From positions 310,001 to 374,000 of the forward strand of contig CAYGSJ010000001.1 of assembly GCA_964352665.1 (NCBI GenBank): DNA of 64,000 nucleotides, read 5' to 3'. A program made the translations under genes and the position numbers. Every line of letters begins with the position of its first letter. The stretch's first letter is position 1. The stretch is from UBA1672 sp964352665. Lineage in GTDB: Bacteria; Pseudomonadota; Alphaproteobacteria; Micavibrionales; Micavibrionaceae. Shown piece after piece: positions 45,628-55,249 of the stretch. Under the pieces are notes generated by a model that worked only from the letters and a program-made list of their open reading frames with translations, made no database searches and was not told where the DNA came from.

Positions 45628-45705
45628 GTGCTGAGAGCATGCCTTTTTGCTTTTTTTTGTAATATTTACATTAGACGAGGATTAAATGCAAAAAACAAAC
45701 GTTTT

Positions 45706-46536
45706 TTAATGGCCAACAAACACCGCGATTAGGGATTGCGGTACATAATCCCAATCCATAAATCCGTAGGAATCCGGATAGAGATACATGGATATTGCCC
45801 GGAAAACCAGGATGTGAATAACATATATTTCCAAAGTGCGTCTGCCCATAAATTGGATCATCCGGATAACCGACCATGCCATATATTCAGAGGCATCGAC
45901 ATAGACAACCGGCCGGAAATTCCAGAGAATAAGCGCCACCCCGACAAAACCGAGAAGCAGGAATATGGCCTGAGACAGGGAAACACTGGGCAGGCTGGTC
46001 CCCTGTATAATATAAAAGGCAAAGAAAGCACATGCGACATAGAGATAGGCATAGTTGGGTGTTATGGTTTTGAAGACCTCTTCCCTGTTACGCATCATAT
46101 AGCCAAAAATAACGAAGAACAGTGCACTGGCCCCGTATTCAAAAAGGATCGCCGTGGGGAATGTAACAAAAAACATAATAAAGAACATCCCGCGCAGGCC
46201 TTCGCCCGAAGACAGGCAGCGCATCACGCCTTTTTGACGCAAGAATCGCATAACTATGATGGTAAAGATTATATTGAGCGGCAGAATAAACTGCCCTGCT
46301 ATGATGGCGGATGCCAGAACGATTGCACCACCAACCCAGAGACGTTTTTCAAGTTCGACCGTTTTGGCGTAACCCACCAGAAAAAACCATATGGGGATAC
46401 ACAATCGGCCAATAATACGAAACCACGCCTCGTCGGGAAAGAAATGATGGCCGGTATGATCAACAATCATGATAATGATCGCCAACGCCTTGAGCAAATC
46501 ATAGGACGTTAATTCATTTGGTAATTGTTTTGTCAT
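45706..46536 (-). CDS. TraX family membrane protein
   Basis: 276 residues with about eight transmembrane helices. The start 'SYDLLKALAIIIMIVDHTGHHFF' and the end region ('RTLEIYVIHILVFR') match the TraX family. TraX of the F plasmid acetylates pilin; chromosomal homologues are membrane acyltransferase-like proteins of unknown target. It has no conjugation genes around it. It is divergent from the spermidine-synthase-like genes. Confidence 0.8.
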   Translation of the reverse strand: MTKQLPNELTSYDLLKALAIIIMIVDHTGHHFFPDEAWFRIIGRLCIPIWFFLVGYAKTVELEKRLWVGGAIVLASAIIAGQFILPLNIIFTIIVMRFLRQKGVMRCLSSGEGLRGMFFIMFFVTFPTAILFEYGASALFFVIFGYMMRNREEVFKTITPNYAYLYVACAFFAFYIIQGTSLPSVSLSQAIFLLLGFVGVALILWNFRPVVYVDASEYMAWSVIRMIQFMGRRTLEIYVIHILVFRAISMYLYPDSYGFMDWDYVPQSLIAVFVGH

Positions 46537-46626
46537 TCAGGGCGTTCTTTACACTTTAACTTTTTTATAAAAAACAATACTATACTGCATTAACCAAGGC
46601 TTGGGAACAACTCGGAAACCGCTTTT

Positions 46627-48063
46627 ATGATCATACACAATAAAACTTTTATGCTTTTTGCGCTTATTATTATCGAAGGTTATATTGTGCTCTCTACCGA
46701 GTTACTGGCTATACGGCAGACGGTTCCTTATGTCGGAAGTGGTACCGATACGATATCGATTATTATTGCCGCCGTTCTTATGCCACTGGCCTTCGGGTAT
46801 CAATCCGGTGGAAATTTCAAGCCACACAAATTTTTCGGGCATCATATTTCCATCCGCAAAAAGCTGATCTGGAATATCGTGATTTCCTCTTTAATTCTGA
46901 TTGTCGGGATGTCTTACGAATCCTTGCGCGATTTCTTTTTATGGTTACCACAAATAGACATTGAAAACAGGTTGGCGCAGACGGCGATTTATTCGGCGTT
47001 ATTCCTTGTTATTCCTGTTTATCTTCTGGGGCAAACTGTCCCGTTGGTCAGTAATTATTTTGCGAAGGAAAGACTGTCGCAGGTAACGGGGCGCATCTTG
47101 TTTTTCTCTACGGTCGGATCATTTTTAGGCGCGGTGTTTTCAACACTGGTTTTGATGGCAACTTTGGGTGTGCATCACACGGTTAGTCTGAATTTTGTCT
47201 TGATGGCTTTTTTAGTGATTATGCTTTCGAAGAAGAAAGTCTGTGTACCCGTCCTTATTTCTGTGGCCGTTGCCATCTGTGCGATGTGGTTTAATTCTGA
47301 TCTGGTGATGAACAAATTCTATGTAAAGAAAAACAACCAGTATAATGTGATTGTGGCCGGTACAAACCGCGCAGGCAACCGTGTTTTATTTATCAATCGT
47401 AACCGGTCATCAAAATATAATGAAGCGCGGGAGAAGTTCTCCTATATCGAGTTTGCTGAAAATATTGCGATTGATCCGATTGCGCATTCCGTTCCACCAA
47501 AAGATATTCTGGTCATCGGCGCGGGTGGATTTACATTTGGGCATGAAGACACCAGCAACAATTACACTTATGTAGATATTGATAAGGACCTTCAGGAGGT
47601 TACAGAAGACCATATTTTGAAGGAGCCTATCGGCGAGAATAAGAAGTTTGTTCCCCAGCCGGCGCGTGCATTCCTGAACGGCACAGACCAGAAATTCGAT
47701 ATGATCTATCTGGATGCGTATCTAGGTGGTGTCAGCATTCCCGAATATCTTGTTACACAGGAATTTTTTGAGCAGGTCAAAGCCCATCTTAAAGACCGTG
47801 CCGTTCTGATTGGTAATTTTATTCTATCCCCGCATTTCAATAACCAATTTACCCGCAATATCGACAATACGTTTCGCTCTGTCTTTCCCCATATTTCTCG
47901 CCATGTCATTGACGATCATTATAATTTATGGGACGAAAGCGACAATCTGATGGCCAATGTGGCTTATATTTATCGGCATGAAGAGGCATATGACGAAGGC
48001 AAGATTTATACGGATAATAAAAACACCGTTTTCTATGACAAGCCCAAGAAACTGACACCATGA
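46627..48063 (+). CDS. Membrane-bound spermidine-synthase-like protein (copy 1)
   Basis: 478 residues. The first 230 form about six transmembrane helices, starting 'FALIIIEGYIVLSTELLAIR'. The C-terminal 230 are a Rossmann domain of the spermidine synthase/methyltransferase type: 'ILVIGAGGFTFGHE', 'YVDIDKDL' and 'FDMIYLDAYLGG'. Related fused membrane proteins are called spermidine synthases, but the substrate is usually unproven. The stop overlaps the next gene's ATG by 4 bases (ATGA). Both copies keep G-A-G-G and the two Asp motifs. Confidence 0.82.
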   Translation: MIIHNKTFMLFALIIIEGYIVLSTELLAIRQTVPYVGSGTDTISIIIAAVLMPLAFGYQSGGNFKPHKFFGHHISIRKKLIWNIVISSLILIVGMSYESLRDFFLWLPQIDIENRLAQTAIYSALFLVIPVYLLGQTVPLVSNYFAKERLSQVTGRILFFSTVGSFLGAVFSTLVLMATLGVHHTVSLNFVLMAFLVIMLSKKKVCVPVLISVAVAICAMWFNSDLVMNKFYVKKNNQYNVIVAGTNRAGNRVLFINRNRSSKYNEAREKFSYIEFAENIAIDPIAHSVPPKDILVIGAGGFTFGHEDTSNNYTYVDIDKDLQEVTEDHILKEPIGENKKFVPQPARAFLNGTDQKFDMIYLDAYLGGVSIPEYLVTQEFFEQVKAHLKDRAVLIGNFILSPHFNNQFTRNIDNTFRSVFPHISRHVIDDHYNLWDESDNLMANVAYIYRHEEAYDEGKIYTDNKNTVFYDKPKKLTP

Positions 48064-49466
48064 CACGTTTGCAAAACACAGGGTTTCTTTTCATTATTAT
48101 TGCATTGGAAGGGTTTATTATCCTTTCCACCGAATTACTGGCCATGCGCCTGACCACTCCTTTTGTCGGTAGTGGCACCGATACAATTTCCGTGATCATT
48201 GCCGCCGTTCTTATGCCATTGGCCTTTGGATACCATGCAGGCGGACAATTTAAGGGGCACACCCGCAGCGGACGCCGTATAACCATACGACGTAAATTGA
48301 TGTCGAATGTGGTTATTGCTTCTGCCTTTCTCCTGCCGGGGCTGACGTATTTTATTTTTCAGTTCTTCTTTGCCGGCCTTGATGCATCAGGGCTAGAGCA
48401 CAACATCATCAAGATTTCGCTCTATTGCATATTCTTTATTGTTTATCCGATGTATTTGCTGGGGCAAACCGTGCCACTTGTGAGCAACTATTTTTCGAAA
48501 GAAAAACTGTCGCGTATTACCGGGAAAATGTTGTTTACCTCTACGATTGGATCTTTTGCCGGCTCTATTCTAACCACACTGGTTTTAATGGATAAAATCG
48601 GCGTCCACCACACAGTTACAATTTTGTTTTGTATGCTTTTTTGCCTGATCGTGATCCTTGAAAAAAAGCAACACCAGATAAAAAAGATAATTATGGCCGT
48701 TATTTTAGGGATTTGTGCGCTTTTAAATTCCAATCAGATTATGGATGCCCTGCACATCGTAAAAAATAACAAATACAGCACCATGATGATCGAAGAAGAC
48801 GAGGATGGTGCACGGCATCTATTGGTTAACAACAATGACTCATCCATGTATTCCGAGGACGGGGCAAAGCATGAATACGTAGAGTTCGTAGAAAAAATCA
48901 CACTGGACTCAATACCGGAAAATGCGGCGCCAAAAGATGTTTTGATTATCGGCGCAGGTGGTTTTACCTATGGCCATAATGACGAGAAAAATAACTTTGT
49001 TTATATTGATATCGATAAAGACCTTAAAGACATATCGGAGCGATATCTTCTTCGTGAAAAATTGAAGCCCAACAAGGTTTTTTATCCTCTGCCCGCACGC
49101 GCCTATCTGGCCGGAACGGATAAAAAATTCGATGTTATCTTTCTTGATGCCTATATCGGAGCACTGACCATTCCGGAGCATCTCGTGACGCAAGAGTTTT
49201 TCATCGAAGTGAAAGAGCATCTAAAAAACAACGGTGTTCTGGTGACGAATTTTATTGTGTCCACTAATTTCAACAACACTTTCTCAAAGAACATCGACAA
49301 TACATTACGTTCGGTTTTTCCGCATATCTCGCGGCGCAGCCTTAAACTTGATTACGGCGTTTGGACGTACAGCAATACACAAGCCATTAATACAGCGTAT
49401 ATTTACAAACATCACCAAGATATGGAGGATGAATCCATCTATCGCGACGCCCAAAAACAGCGATAA
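48060..49466 (+). CDS. Membrane-bound spermidine-synthase-like protein (copy 2)
   Basis: 468 residues, a tandem paralogue of the gene before it along its full length. The N terminus 'LSTELLAMRLTTPFVGSGTD' and the synthase-like domain ('VLIIGAGGFTYGH', 'YIDIDKDL', 'FDVIFLDAYIG') are shared almost word for word. A product that works with, or as a heterodimer of, copy 1 is likely. About 110 bases later the four DUF1826-like genes begin on the same strand. Confidence 0.82.
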   Translation: MTRLQNTGFLFIIIALEGFIILSTELLAMRLTTPFVGSGTDTISVIIAAVLMPLAFGYHAGGQFKGHTRSGRRITIRRKLMSNVVIASAFLLPGLTYFIFQFFFAGLDASGLEHNIIKISLYCIFFIVYPMYLLGQTVPLVSNYFSKEKLSRITGKMLFTSTIGSFAGSILTTLVLMDKIGVHHTVTILFCMLFCLIVILEKKQHQIKKIIMAVILGICALLNSNQIMDALHIVKNNKYSTMMIEEDEDGARHLLVNNNDSSMYSEDGAKHEYVEFVEKITLDSIPENAAPKDVLIIGAGGFTYGHNDEKNNFVYIDIDKDLKDISERYLLREKLKPNKVFYPLPARAYLAGTDKKFDVIFLDAYIGALTIPEHLVTQEFFIEVKEHLKNNGVLVTNFIVSTNFNNTFSKNIDNTLRSVFPHISRRSLKLDYGVWTYSNTQAINTAYIYKHHQDMEDESIYRDAQKQR

Positions 49467-49573
49467 TTGTGGGATTACAGGGCCAAAATGGTATAAAAAG
49501 CACCAAGACCACATAAAACTTGGAAAATACTTATTATTATGGTAAAACATTGCCAAAAGAATACAGGGTTGAT

Positions 49574-50239
49574 ATGGCAGTTTTTAGAGCAAATGATAGA
49601 CATCCGGCGGATGATCGCATTCTTATTATCAGGGATGCGATGGAATTCGAGCTGTGGCGGCAGCGTGCACAGCTTGGAATTCACGGGATAGTTTGCCGGC
49701 AGCCCTTCCCTAAAGAAGCGGTGAAAGACGCCGCGGAGCATCTTGTTGCATTGTCGCGCAGACGAAGTGGTAACCCATTTAATGCCCGCATATCGATTGG
49801 TAATCCCGAGTCAATGGATCGATTCTTCAATAACGATGCGGATGAGGATCAATATTTTTTGGATCAGATACAGCAGGCCGGCATAGAAGGTCCGGCGGCT
49901 CGTATTATGACTACCCTTTCCTATTTTTTCAAAATTGCAACCGGTGGATCCGCCGGTGGACAGCGGTTCTGGACGACGGCTGCTCATATTAATAATGATA
50001 CACAAGGATGGCACCAACATCCTACGGCCATGAGCTGTGCATTTACAAAATCAGGCACTGTATTTTGCTCTGGCCAAAATAAGGGAGAGGGAGAAATATA
50101 TACTGCGCGTGCCGGCGATGTCGCGCTCTTTGGTCGAACTGTTTGGCATAAGTCGCCGGATTTCAAGGAAAACTGGAAAAGAAAACCACGCACCAGCGTT
50201 ACCTTGTTAGCAACACACGACGAGCCGACACCGGAGTAG
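49574..50239 (+). CDS. DUF1826-like protein, tandem copy 1
   Basis: 221 residues from ATG 49574; a TTG at 49520 is also open, but the ATG gives an N terminus ('MAVFRANDRHPADDRILI') that matches copy 4. The C-terminal half has 'WHQHPTAMSCAFTKSG' followed by 'ARAGDVALFGRTVWHKSPD', the H-x-H and distal H pattern of a double-stranded beta-helix. This also resembles the end of DUF1826 proteins (G-D-V-A-L-x, then H-x-S-P). An iron-dependent oxygenase-like fold is possible; no reaction is known. Confidence 0.68.
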   Translation: MAVFRANDRHPADDRILIIRDAMEFELWRQRAQLGIHGIVCRQPFPKEAVKDAAEHLVALSRRRSGNPFNARISIGNPESMDRFFNNDADEDQYFLDQIQQAGIEGPAARIMTTLSYFFKIATGGSAGGQRFWTTAAHINNDTQGWHQHPTAMSCAFTKSGTVFCSGQNKGEGEIYTARAGDVALFGRTVWHKSPDFKENWKRKPRTSVTLLATHDEPTPE

Positions 50240-50243
50240 CACC

Positions 50244-50927
50244 ATGGATCATATTATAAAACATCCCGATGACCGGCGTATTGCGATTGTAACCGATCTG
50301 GAAGATCTGGTGACGTTGTGGCAACAACGCGCCAAACACGACATACATGGTATTTTGTGCCATTATCCGGTTGATCCCGAAACACTTGAGGCCGCCGCAC
50401 AAACTATAGAAGCCGCCTCCATAAATAGTGCCCGATTTTCGCGCATGCAGTATGCTGGCAACTACAGACGCGGGGTTGAGGCCATGGTAGATACATATCG
50501 GGGTGGTGACGGATATTTACAATCAAACCTGCGCTTTATCGGTGTTGAGGGACAAGCCGCAGACATTTTGATCAAGCTATCCAATATTTTTGCCCGCGCA
50601 CAAAATGTTGGATTAGGACAGATTACCGAATATATCCGCGTGAATGATGACTCTGTCACCGGGACACACAGGCACGCCCCTTTTCTAGGAATTAGCTTTC
50701 GCCGTGCCGGCCTACGATGGGCGACAGGAGAGCAACATAATACGGGTAAAGAATTACAGACAAGGACAGGCCAAGTCGGCATATTCGATGATACGGTGTG
50801 GCATGGATCACCCGTTTTCGATGAGAGCGCGGAAGGATGGAATGACCGTGCCCGCGTTAGTGCCGTAATAATAGAAGAACATGCAGGACCTACCGAAGTA
50901 ATAGTAGAACATGGAGGATATGTATAA
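50244..50927 (+). CDS. DUF1826-like protein, tandem copy 2
   Basis: 227 residues starting 4 bases after copy 1, with GGAG before ATG. It has the family start ('HPDDRRIAIV'), 'HGILCHYPVDPE' and the C-terminal core 'VNDDSVTGTHRHAPFLG' and 'GQVGIFDDTVWHGSPVF'. The H-R-H and later W-H-G-S-P keep the putative metal pattern. It is the nearest relative of copy 3. Confidence 0.68.
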   Translation: MDHIIKHPDDRRIAIVTDLEDLVTLWQQRAKHDIHGILCHYPVDPETLEAAAQTIEAASINSARFSRMQYAGNYRRGVEAMVDTYRGGDGYLQSNLRFIGVEGQAADILIKLSNIFARAQNVGLGQITEYIRVNDDSVTGTHRHAPFLGISFRRAGLRWATGEQHNTGKELQTRTGQVGIFDDTVWHGSPVFDESAEGWNDRARVSAVIIEEHAGPTEVIVEHGGYV

Positions 50928-51568
50928 TGACCATACATAGAGATATAAAAAGACATCCGGAAGATCCGCGCATTGCCATCGTCGATACGCTTGGCGATAT
51001 CCCAACACTTTGGCAGGAACGTTCTGTACATGATGTTCATGGTGTTATTTGTAGATATCCTGCAACAGCAGATATCATATCCGCGGCCGGCAGAGAGATT
51101 GCTTCCAGATCAAAGCGCAATCCTGCTTTTGAAACTTTAACCTATCAAAACTTACCAAGACGCGGGCTTGAGGCCACGCTATCAATAATGCCGGAAAACC
51201 CGAACTTTTTAAGCACATGCTTCCAAAGGGCTTCTATTGATGGAAATGCACGGCATATTATCAGCCGCCTCATAGCGATTTTTGCGAGCGCCAGACAAAA
51301 AGGTAATGACAGTACGCTTGGCTATGTGCGCGTCAATGATGACTCCGTTGGAATACAACACGCACATGGTACCTTCATGAGCTTTTCTTTTACACAAGCC
51401 GGCTTAAACTGGTGCACAGGAGACCACGCCGGTGCCGGGAAAAAGCTAGAACTTCGCCCCGGTGAAGTGGGTATGTTTGATGATGAAATATGGCACGGAT
51501 CACCAGAATATAAATGGCGTTGGGGTAGGTTTGGATCACCCCCGCGCGTTAGTTTGGTGCTTGTGTAA
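50927..51568 (+). CDS. DUF1826-like protein, tandem copy 3
   Basis: 213 residues; its ATG overlaps the stop of copy 2 by one base, with GGAGG 8 bases upstream. It has 'HPEDPRIAIVDTLGDIPTLW', 'HGVICRYP', 'VNDDSVGIQHAHGTFM' and 'GEVGMFDDEIWHGSPEY'. The H-x-H and W-H-G-S-P are intact, so all three core histidines are kept. Confidence 0.68.
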   Translation: MTIHRDIKRHPEDPRIAIVDTLGDIPTLWQERSVHDVHGVICRYPATADIISAAGREIASRSKRNPAFETLTYQNLPRRGLEATLSIMPENPNFLSTCFQRASIDGNARHIISRLIAIFASARQKGNDSTLGYVRVNDDSVGIQHAHGTFMSFSFTQAGLNWCTGDHAGAGKKLELRPGEVGMFDDEIWHGSPEYKWRWGRFGSPPRVSLVLV

Positions 51569-51580
51569 AAGGTTCGAGAG

Positions 51581-52153
51581 ATGGCTTTATACCGCACAAA
51601 TGAAAGGCTTGATGTTGACGACCGTATTCTGGTGGCACAGGATATGGAGGAATTCGCGTTGTGGCGCGAGCGCGCACAGCTTGGGTTTCATGGAATAATT
51701 TGTCGATATACCGAAGATTTACAAACATTGCGTGAAACAGCATTACAAATTGCCGAAGCGTTGCGCTATGAACATAGCACCTATTTTGTAAGATTTACCG
51801 ATAAAGATGATTATATGCGTTGGGAATTGGGTTTAAGGGGCATATCTCAACAAGGTATCAATATTATTACCAGATTATCAAACCTCTTTCATGCGCATGT
51901 TCTCACTAACAGTATGGAGGGATCACGAACCCAGCTAAGAATTAATTCTAACTTCCCTTCTGACTTTCATGCACATAACGATACACTCAGTTTTGCATTC
52001 ACGCAGATTGGTTCAGTATGCCGTTCTCCAGAAGGTATAGAATACCCGATTAACGCAGGAAGGGTTATTCTTTTCGATGAAGACATCGAACACAGGGCGC
52101 AAAGAAAAAGCGCAAAATGGGTTTCCGACCCACGGGTTAATCTGGTGATTTAG
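51581..52153 (+). CDS. DUF1826-like protein, tandem copy 4
   Basis: 190 residues, the shortest of the four, 12 bases after copy 3. It starts 'MALYRTNERLDVDDRILV' like copy 1. The core has 'DFHAHNDTLSFAFTQIG' and 'AGRVILFDEDIEHRAQ', with the third histidine in a changed setting (I-E-H-R rather than W-H-x-S-P). This may mean a different substrate or loss of activity. The stop overlaps that of convergent priA. Confidence 0.66.
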   Translation: MALYRTNERLDVDDRILVAQDMEEFALWRERAQLGFHGIICRYTEDLQTLRETALQIAEALRYEHSTYFVRFTDKDDYMRWELGLRGISQQGINIITRLSNLFHAHVLTNSMEGSRTQLRINSNFPSDFHAHNDTLSFAFTQIGSVCRSPEGIEYPINAGRVILFDEDIEHRAQRKSAKWVSDPRVNLVI

Positions 52154-54396
52154 AGAAAACTCTGTGGGTCTATATCGATGTAGACACGCACGGTTGACGG
52201 CGTTTTAACATTTGCCACCCAATTCGCCACGGTTTTCTGGATATTGATTTTCTTATCCGCACGCACCAATAAACGATAGCGAAATTTTCCTCTTAAGCGT
52301 GCCAATGGTGCGGGGGCGGGCCCGAGCGTTTGAATGCGGTGCCCCTCTTCTGTTACGCCTTGGGGCGATGTTTTCCCGAGTTGTTTGGCAACGTCGAGCA
52401 CTTGGGATTCCTCGCGCCCTGAAATAATGATAGCGCATAAACGCGTGTAAGGCGGCATAAGCGCTGCTTCGCGCTCTGCGGCTTCTACACCTAGAAATTC
52501 GTCGCGCCCGCCTTCGTGAGAGGATGCGGCCATTGCCTTCATAATACGATGTTCGGGCATCCAGCTTTGGAGCATGACACGCCCGCGTTTATCCTTCTCA
52601 CGCCCTGCACGTCCGGCAACCTGATGCAGCATTTGATAGGTGCGCTCGGCTGCGCGTAAATCGCCGCCCTTTAATCCGAGATCCGCATCCACAACGCCAA
52701 CAAAGGTCAGGTTAGGAAAGTGATGCCCCTTTGCAATGATTTGCGTGCCAATGATGATATCAACTTCGCCCGCAATAACTTTATCAAGCATGGCTTTTAG
52801 GTCGTCGTTGCTCTCTGCTGTATCACTGGCCAGCACCATAATGCGGGCATCGGGGAAGTTGGCTTTGGCCTCTTCATAAATACGCTCCACACCGGGGCCG
52901 CAAGCGGCAAAACTGTCTATATCGTCACATTCGGGGCACTGTTTCGGGATATTATTATGAAAGCCGCAATGATGGCAGTGAAGCTTGCCCGATCGTTTAT
53001 GTTCAACCAGCCACGCCGTGCAGCGCGGGCACTCCATGCGATGCCCACATGTGCGACACAGTGTCAAAGGGGCATAGCCGCGGCGGTTTAGAAATAGCAA
53101 GGATTGCTCCTTTGCATCCAGTGTCTTTTGCACCTCATCCAAAACGGCCTGCGAGAGGAAGCGTTGCTTTTCCGGTTTGTCTTCTATCAAATTTACAATG
53201 GAAATGTCCGGCAAATACGCACCGCCGTATCGCCCGGGAAGAACAAGGTGCTTATATTTTTCTTCCCATGCATTCATCATGGTTTCAAGCGAAGGTGTAG
53301 CAGAGACAAGGCAAATCGGTATTTTGCCTATATGCGCGCGCACCACCGCCATATCGCGGGCATGATAGATAACGCCGTCTTCTTGTTTATAGGCGGGGTC
53401 ATGTTCCTCATCAACGACAATCAGACCAAGATCTTTATAAGGAAGAAATAGAGCCGAGCGGGCCCCCACCACCACACGGGTATCTCCTTGCACCACACCG
53501 CGCCATGCGGTGCGTCTTTGCGCGGGTGTAAGGTGTGAATGCCAGAGCGCGGGCGCGCAACCAAAGCGTTTTTTAAAGCGATCAAGAAAAGCATTGGAGA
53601 GCGCAATTTCAGGCAACAGGATGACAACCTGTTTATTATGGCGCAGCGCCTCTGCCACGGCCTCGAAATACACCTCGGTTTTTCCGGCGCCTGTTACACC
53701 GTCTAATAAGGTCGCGCTGTATGTTCCTGCGCGCACATCATTACACAGTTCATCAGCGGCCATTTGCTGGTCTTCGGATAATTCAATATTATCGTTCTCA
53801 ATATCAGGATACAGGCATGGCGCAGGGTTATAGAGACTGACTTCTTCCAGCAGATTTTTATCGGCCATGCCCTTCACAACGGCAGGTGTGCATCCGGCCA
53901 AATCGGCAATTTCAGAAGCAATTCTTGGCTTTCCGTCTTTTAGGACGTCCATCACTTTGGCGCGTTTTTCGGTCTGTCCCTTTGCAGATACCCCCTCATT
54001 CATACGATAGCCTTTTGCCGGTTTTGGAGGCGTTAATCCGGCCGGTGCGCTGAGCGCCATTTTTAAAACAAAGCCTAGAGGCGATAACGTGTAATGTGCC
54101 ACCCAGTCGATAAAATCGCGATGGGATTTTGGCATGGGATCCAGATCGTATCTGGAAATGACAGATTTGAGTTTTTTGGGATCAACATCGCCCGCCGCAT
54201 CGCCCCAGACAACGCCGGCAATTTCACGATTTCCAAGAGGCACACAAACATAATCGCCTGCCTGTACATGAATGTGGCCGGGAATCATGTAATCATAGGC
54301 CTTATCGACCGGATACGGCACAAGTACGCGCATGACTGTCGCATTCAAAGGAACGGGGTCTGTGCTCTGTTCTGCAAATAGCGATGATTGATTCAT
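52150..54396 (-). CDS. priA: Primosomal protein N' (replication restart helicase)
   Basis: 748 residues. PriA reloads the replicative helicase at stalled forks. It has an N-terminal DNA-binding domain, Walker A 'DGVTGAGKTEVYFEA', the box 'VVDEEHDPAYKQEDG', and eight cysteines for zinc in C-x-x-C pairs ('CRTCGH', 'CPRC', 'CHHC', 'CPEC'). The C-terminal end 'VRVYIDIDPQSFL' is typical. It is a single gene. Confidence 0.97.
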   Translation of the reverse strand: MNQSSLFAEQSTDPVPLNATVMRVLVPYPVDKAYDYMIPGHIHVQAGDYVCVPLGNREIAGVVWGDAAGDVDPKKLKSVISRYDLDPMPKSHRDFIDWVAHYTLSPLGFVLKMALSAPAGLTPPKPAKGYRMNEGVSAKGQTEKRAKVMDVLKDGKPRIASEIADLAGCTPAVVKGMADKNLLEEVSLYNPAPCLYPDIENDNIELSEDQQMAADELCNDVRAGTYSATLLDGVTGAGKTEVYFEAVAEALRHNKQVVILLPEIALSNAFLDRFKKRFGCAPALWHSHLTPAQRRTAWRGVVQGDTRVVVGARSALFLPYKDLGLIVVDEEHDPAYKQEDGVIYHARDMAVVRAHIGKIPICLVSATPSLETMMNAWEEKYKHLVLPGRYGGAYLPDISIVNLIEDKPEKQRFLSQAVLDEVQKTLDAKEQSLLFLNRRGYAPLTLCRTCGHRMECPRCTAWLVEHKRSGKLHCHHCGFHNNIPKQCPECDDIDSFAACGPGVERIYEEAKANFPDARIMVLASDTAESNDDLKAMLDKVIAGEVDIIIGTQIIAKGHHFPNLTFVGVVDADLGLKGGDLRAAERTYQMLHQVAGRAGREKDKRGRVMLQSWMPEHRIMKAMAASSHEGGRDEFLGVEAAEREAALMPPYTRLCAIIISGREESQVLDVAKQLGKTSPQGVTEEGHRIQTLGPAPAPLARLRGKFRYRLLVRADKKINIQKTVANWVANVKTPSTVRVYIDIDPQSFL

Positions 54397-54534
54397 TTAT
54401 CCTATGTAACATTTTGTACGCACCAAGCACAGATTTTTAAACGGGCGGCTTTTTTTATCGTAAAATTGGATTTTCAAGACCTTTTATGCAAATAAATATA
54501 AAAAATTGGAAATAAAAATTTAAGGGGTTGAGGA

Positions 54535-54753
54535 ATGAAGCAAGATGATGATCTTCCAGATTTAGACGAACTCAGGCGCGCATGGGATTCCGGTGAGTTG
54601 GATGAGCCCATGCCAGCACGTGCTGAACGCGAGATGAAACGCAGATTTAAAGAGTTACTAGAGGATATAAGAGCCGGCCGGATACAAAAGAAAGCACCAG
54701 ATGATAATGAAGGCGGTGGCACAACCGGTTTAAATGCCTTTAATCCCCCGTAG
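54535..54753 (+). CDS. Small charged unrecognised protein
   Basis: 72 residues, with GGGG and GAGG near the ATG. It is acidic at the start ('DDDLPDLDELRRAWDSGEL') and basic in the middle, probably one long helix, with a Gly-rich disordered end. No family recognised. Confidence 0.5.
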   Translation: MKQDDDLPDLDELRRAWDSGELDEPMPARAEREMKRRFKELLEDIRAGRIQKKAPDDNEGGGTTGLNAFNPP

Positions 54754-54852
54754 ATAACTTAACAATGAACTATAAGCACTAAAACTTGCATTTTTTGCCA
54801 TAATTTATTACATTCCCTACATTGATTAAACACACAATAAACGGAGAAAAAA

Positions 54853-55020
54853 ATGAGTTTAAAATCAATGTTTAAAGGGCTTTGCGCACTTGTAATCAAG
54901 GCCGATGAAACCTTGAACCGTATGGACTACCCAAAAGATATGGTTGAGCGAAGAAAAGCCGAACGCCTTGCAGAGCTGGATGCAGATTTTGATAAACCTG
55001 CAGAACCAAAGAACGGTTAG
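54853..55020 (+). CDS. Small protein (55 residues), intact member of a tandem pair
   Basis: 55 codons and a stop, with GGAG 7 bases before ATG 54853. The N-terminal half is amphipathic ('MSLKSMFKGLCALVIKADE'), then a charged helix follows. The pattern M-[ST]-[LF]-[KR]-S-x-F-[KR], then D-x-x-L-[ND]-R-[ML]-D, recurs in the next reading frame, which suggests that it is a real coding gene. Function unknown. Confidence 0.55.
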   Translation: MSLKSMFKGLCALVIKADETLNRMDYPKDMVERRKAERLAELDADFDKPAEPKNG

Positions 55021-55042
55021 ACTTGATCTACACGAGGTAAAA

Positions 55043-55249
55043 ATGACATTTCGATCATTCTTTAGAACTTGCGTATAAACCTGTATTCGCCTTGATAGTG
55101 CACTGGATCGTTTAGACGGGCCAGACCGCACCATCGATAGGGTCAGCGCGTATCGCCGTGCGGGATTTCGTGTTCTTGAAGGGCAAACCGGACAATCGCC
55201 CGACAAAACGGAAGGTGAAAGTACTAAACCTACTTTTGAAATTTTATAG
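55043..55249 (+). pseudogene. Broken tandem paralogue of 54853-55020 with an in-frame TAA
   Basis: From ATG 55043 (GAGG upstream) the frame reads 11 codons, meets TAA at 55076-55078, and then continues open for 56 more codons to TAG 55249. The first part matches the start of the neighbour and the part after the TAA matches its middle (D-x-A-L-D-R-L-D). So a former gene of 68 codons is now split by one stop. It could instead be a short leader peptide, a recoded stop or a sequencing error. Confidence 0.55.

Noticed and set aside
45736..46512. A 258-codon open frame on the plus strand, opposite the TraX-like gene
   Set aside because: The TraX frame has a clear family match and transmembrane pattern. 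The opposite frame codes a polar, Cys/His-rich product with no family and no ribosome site.
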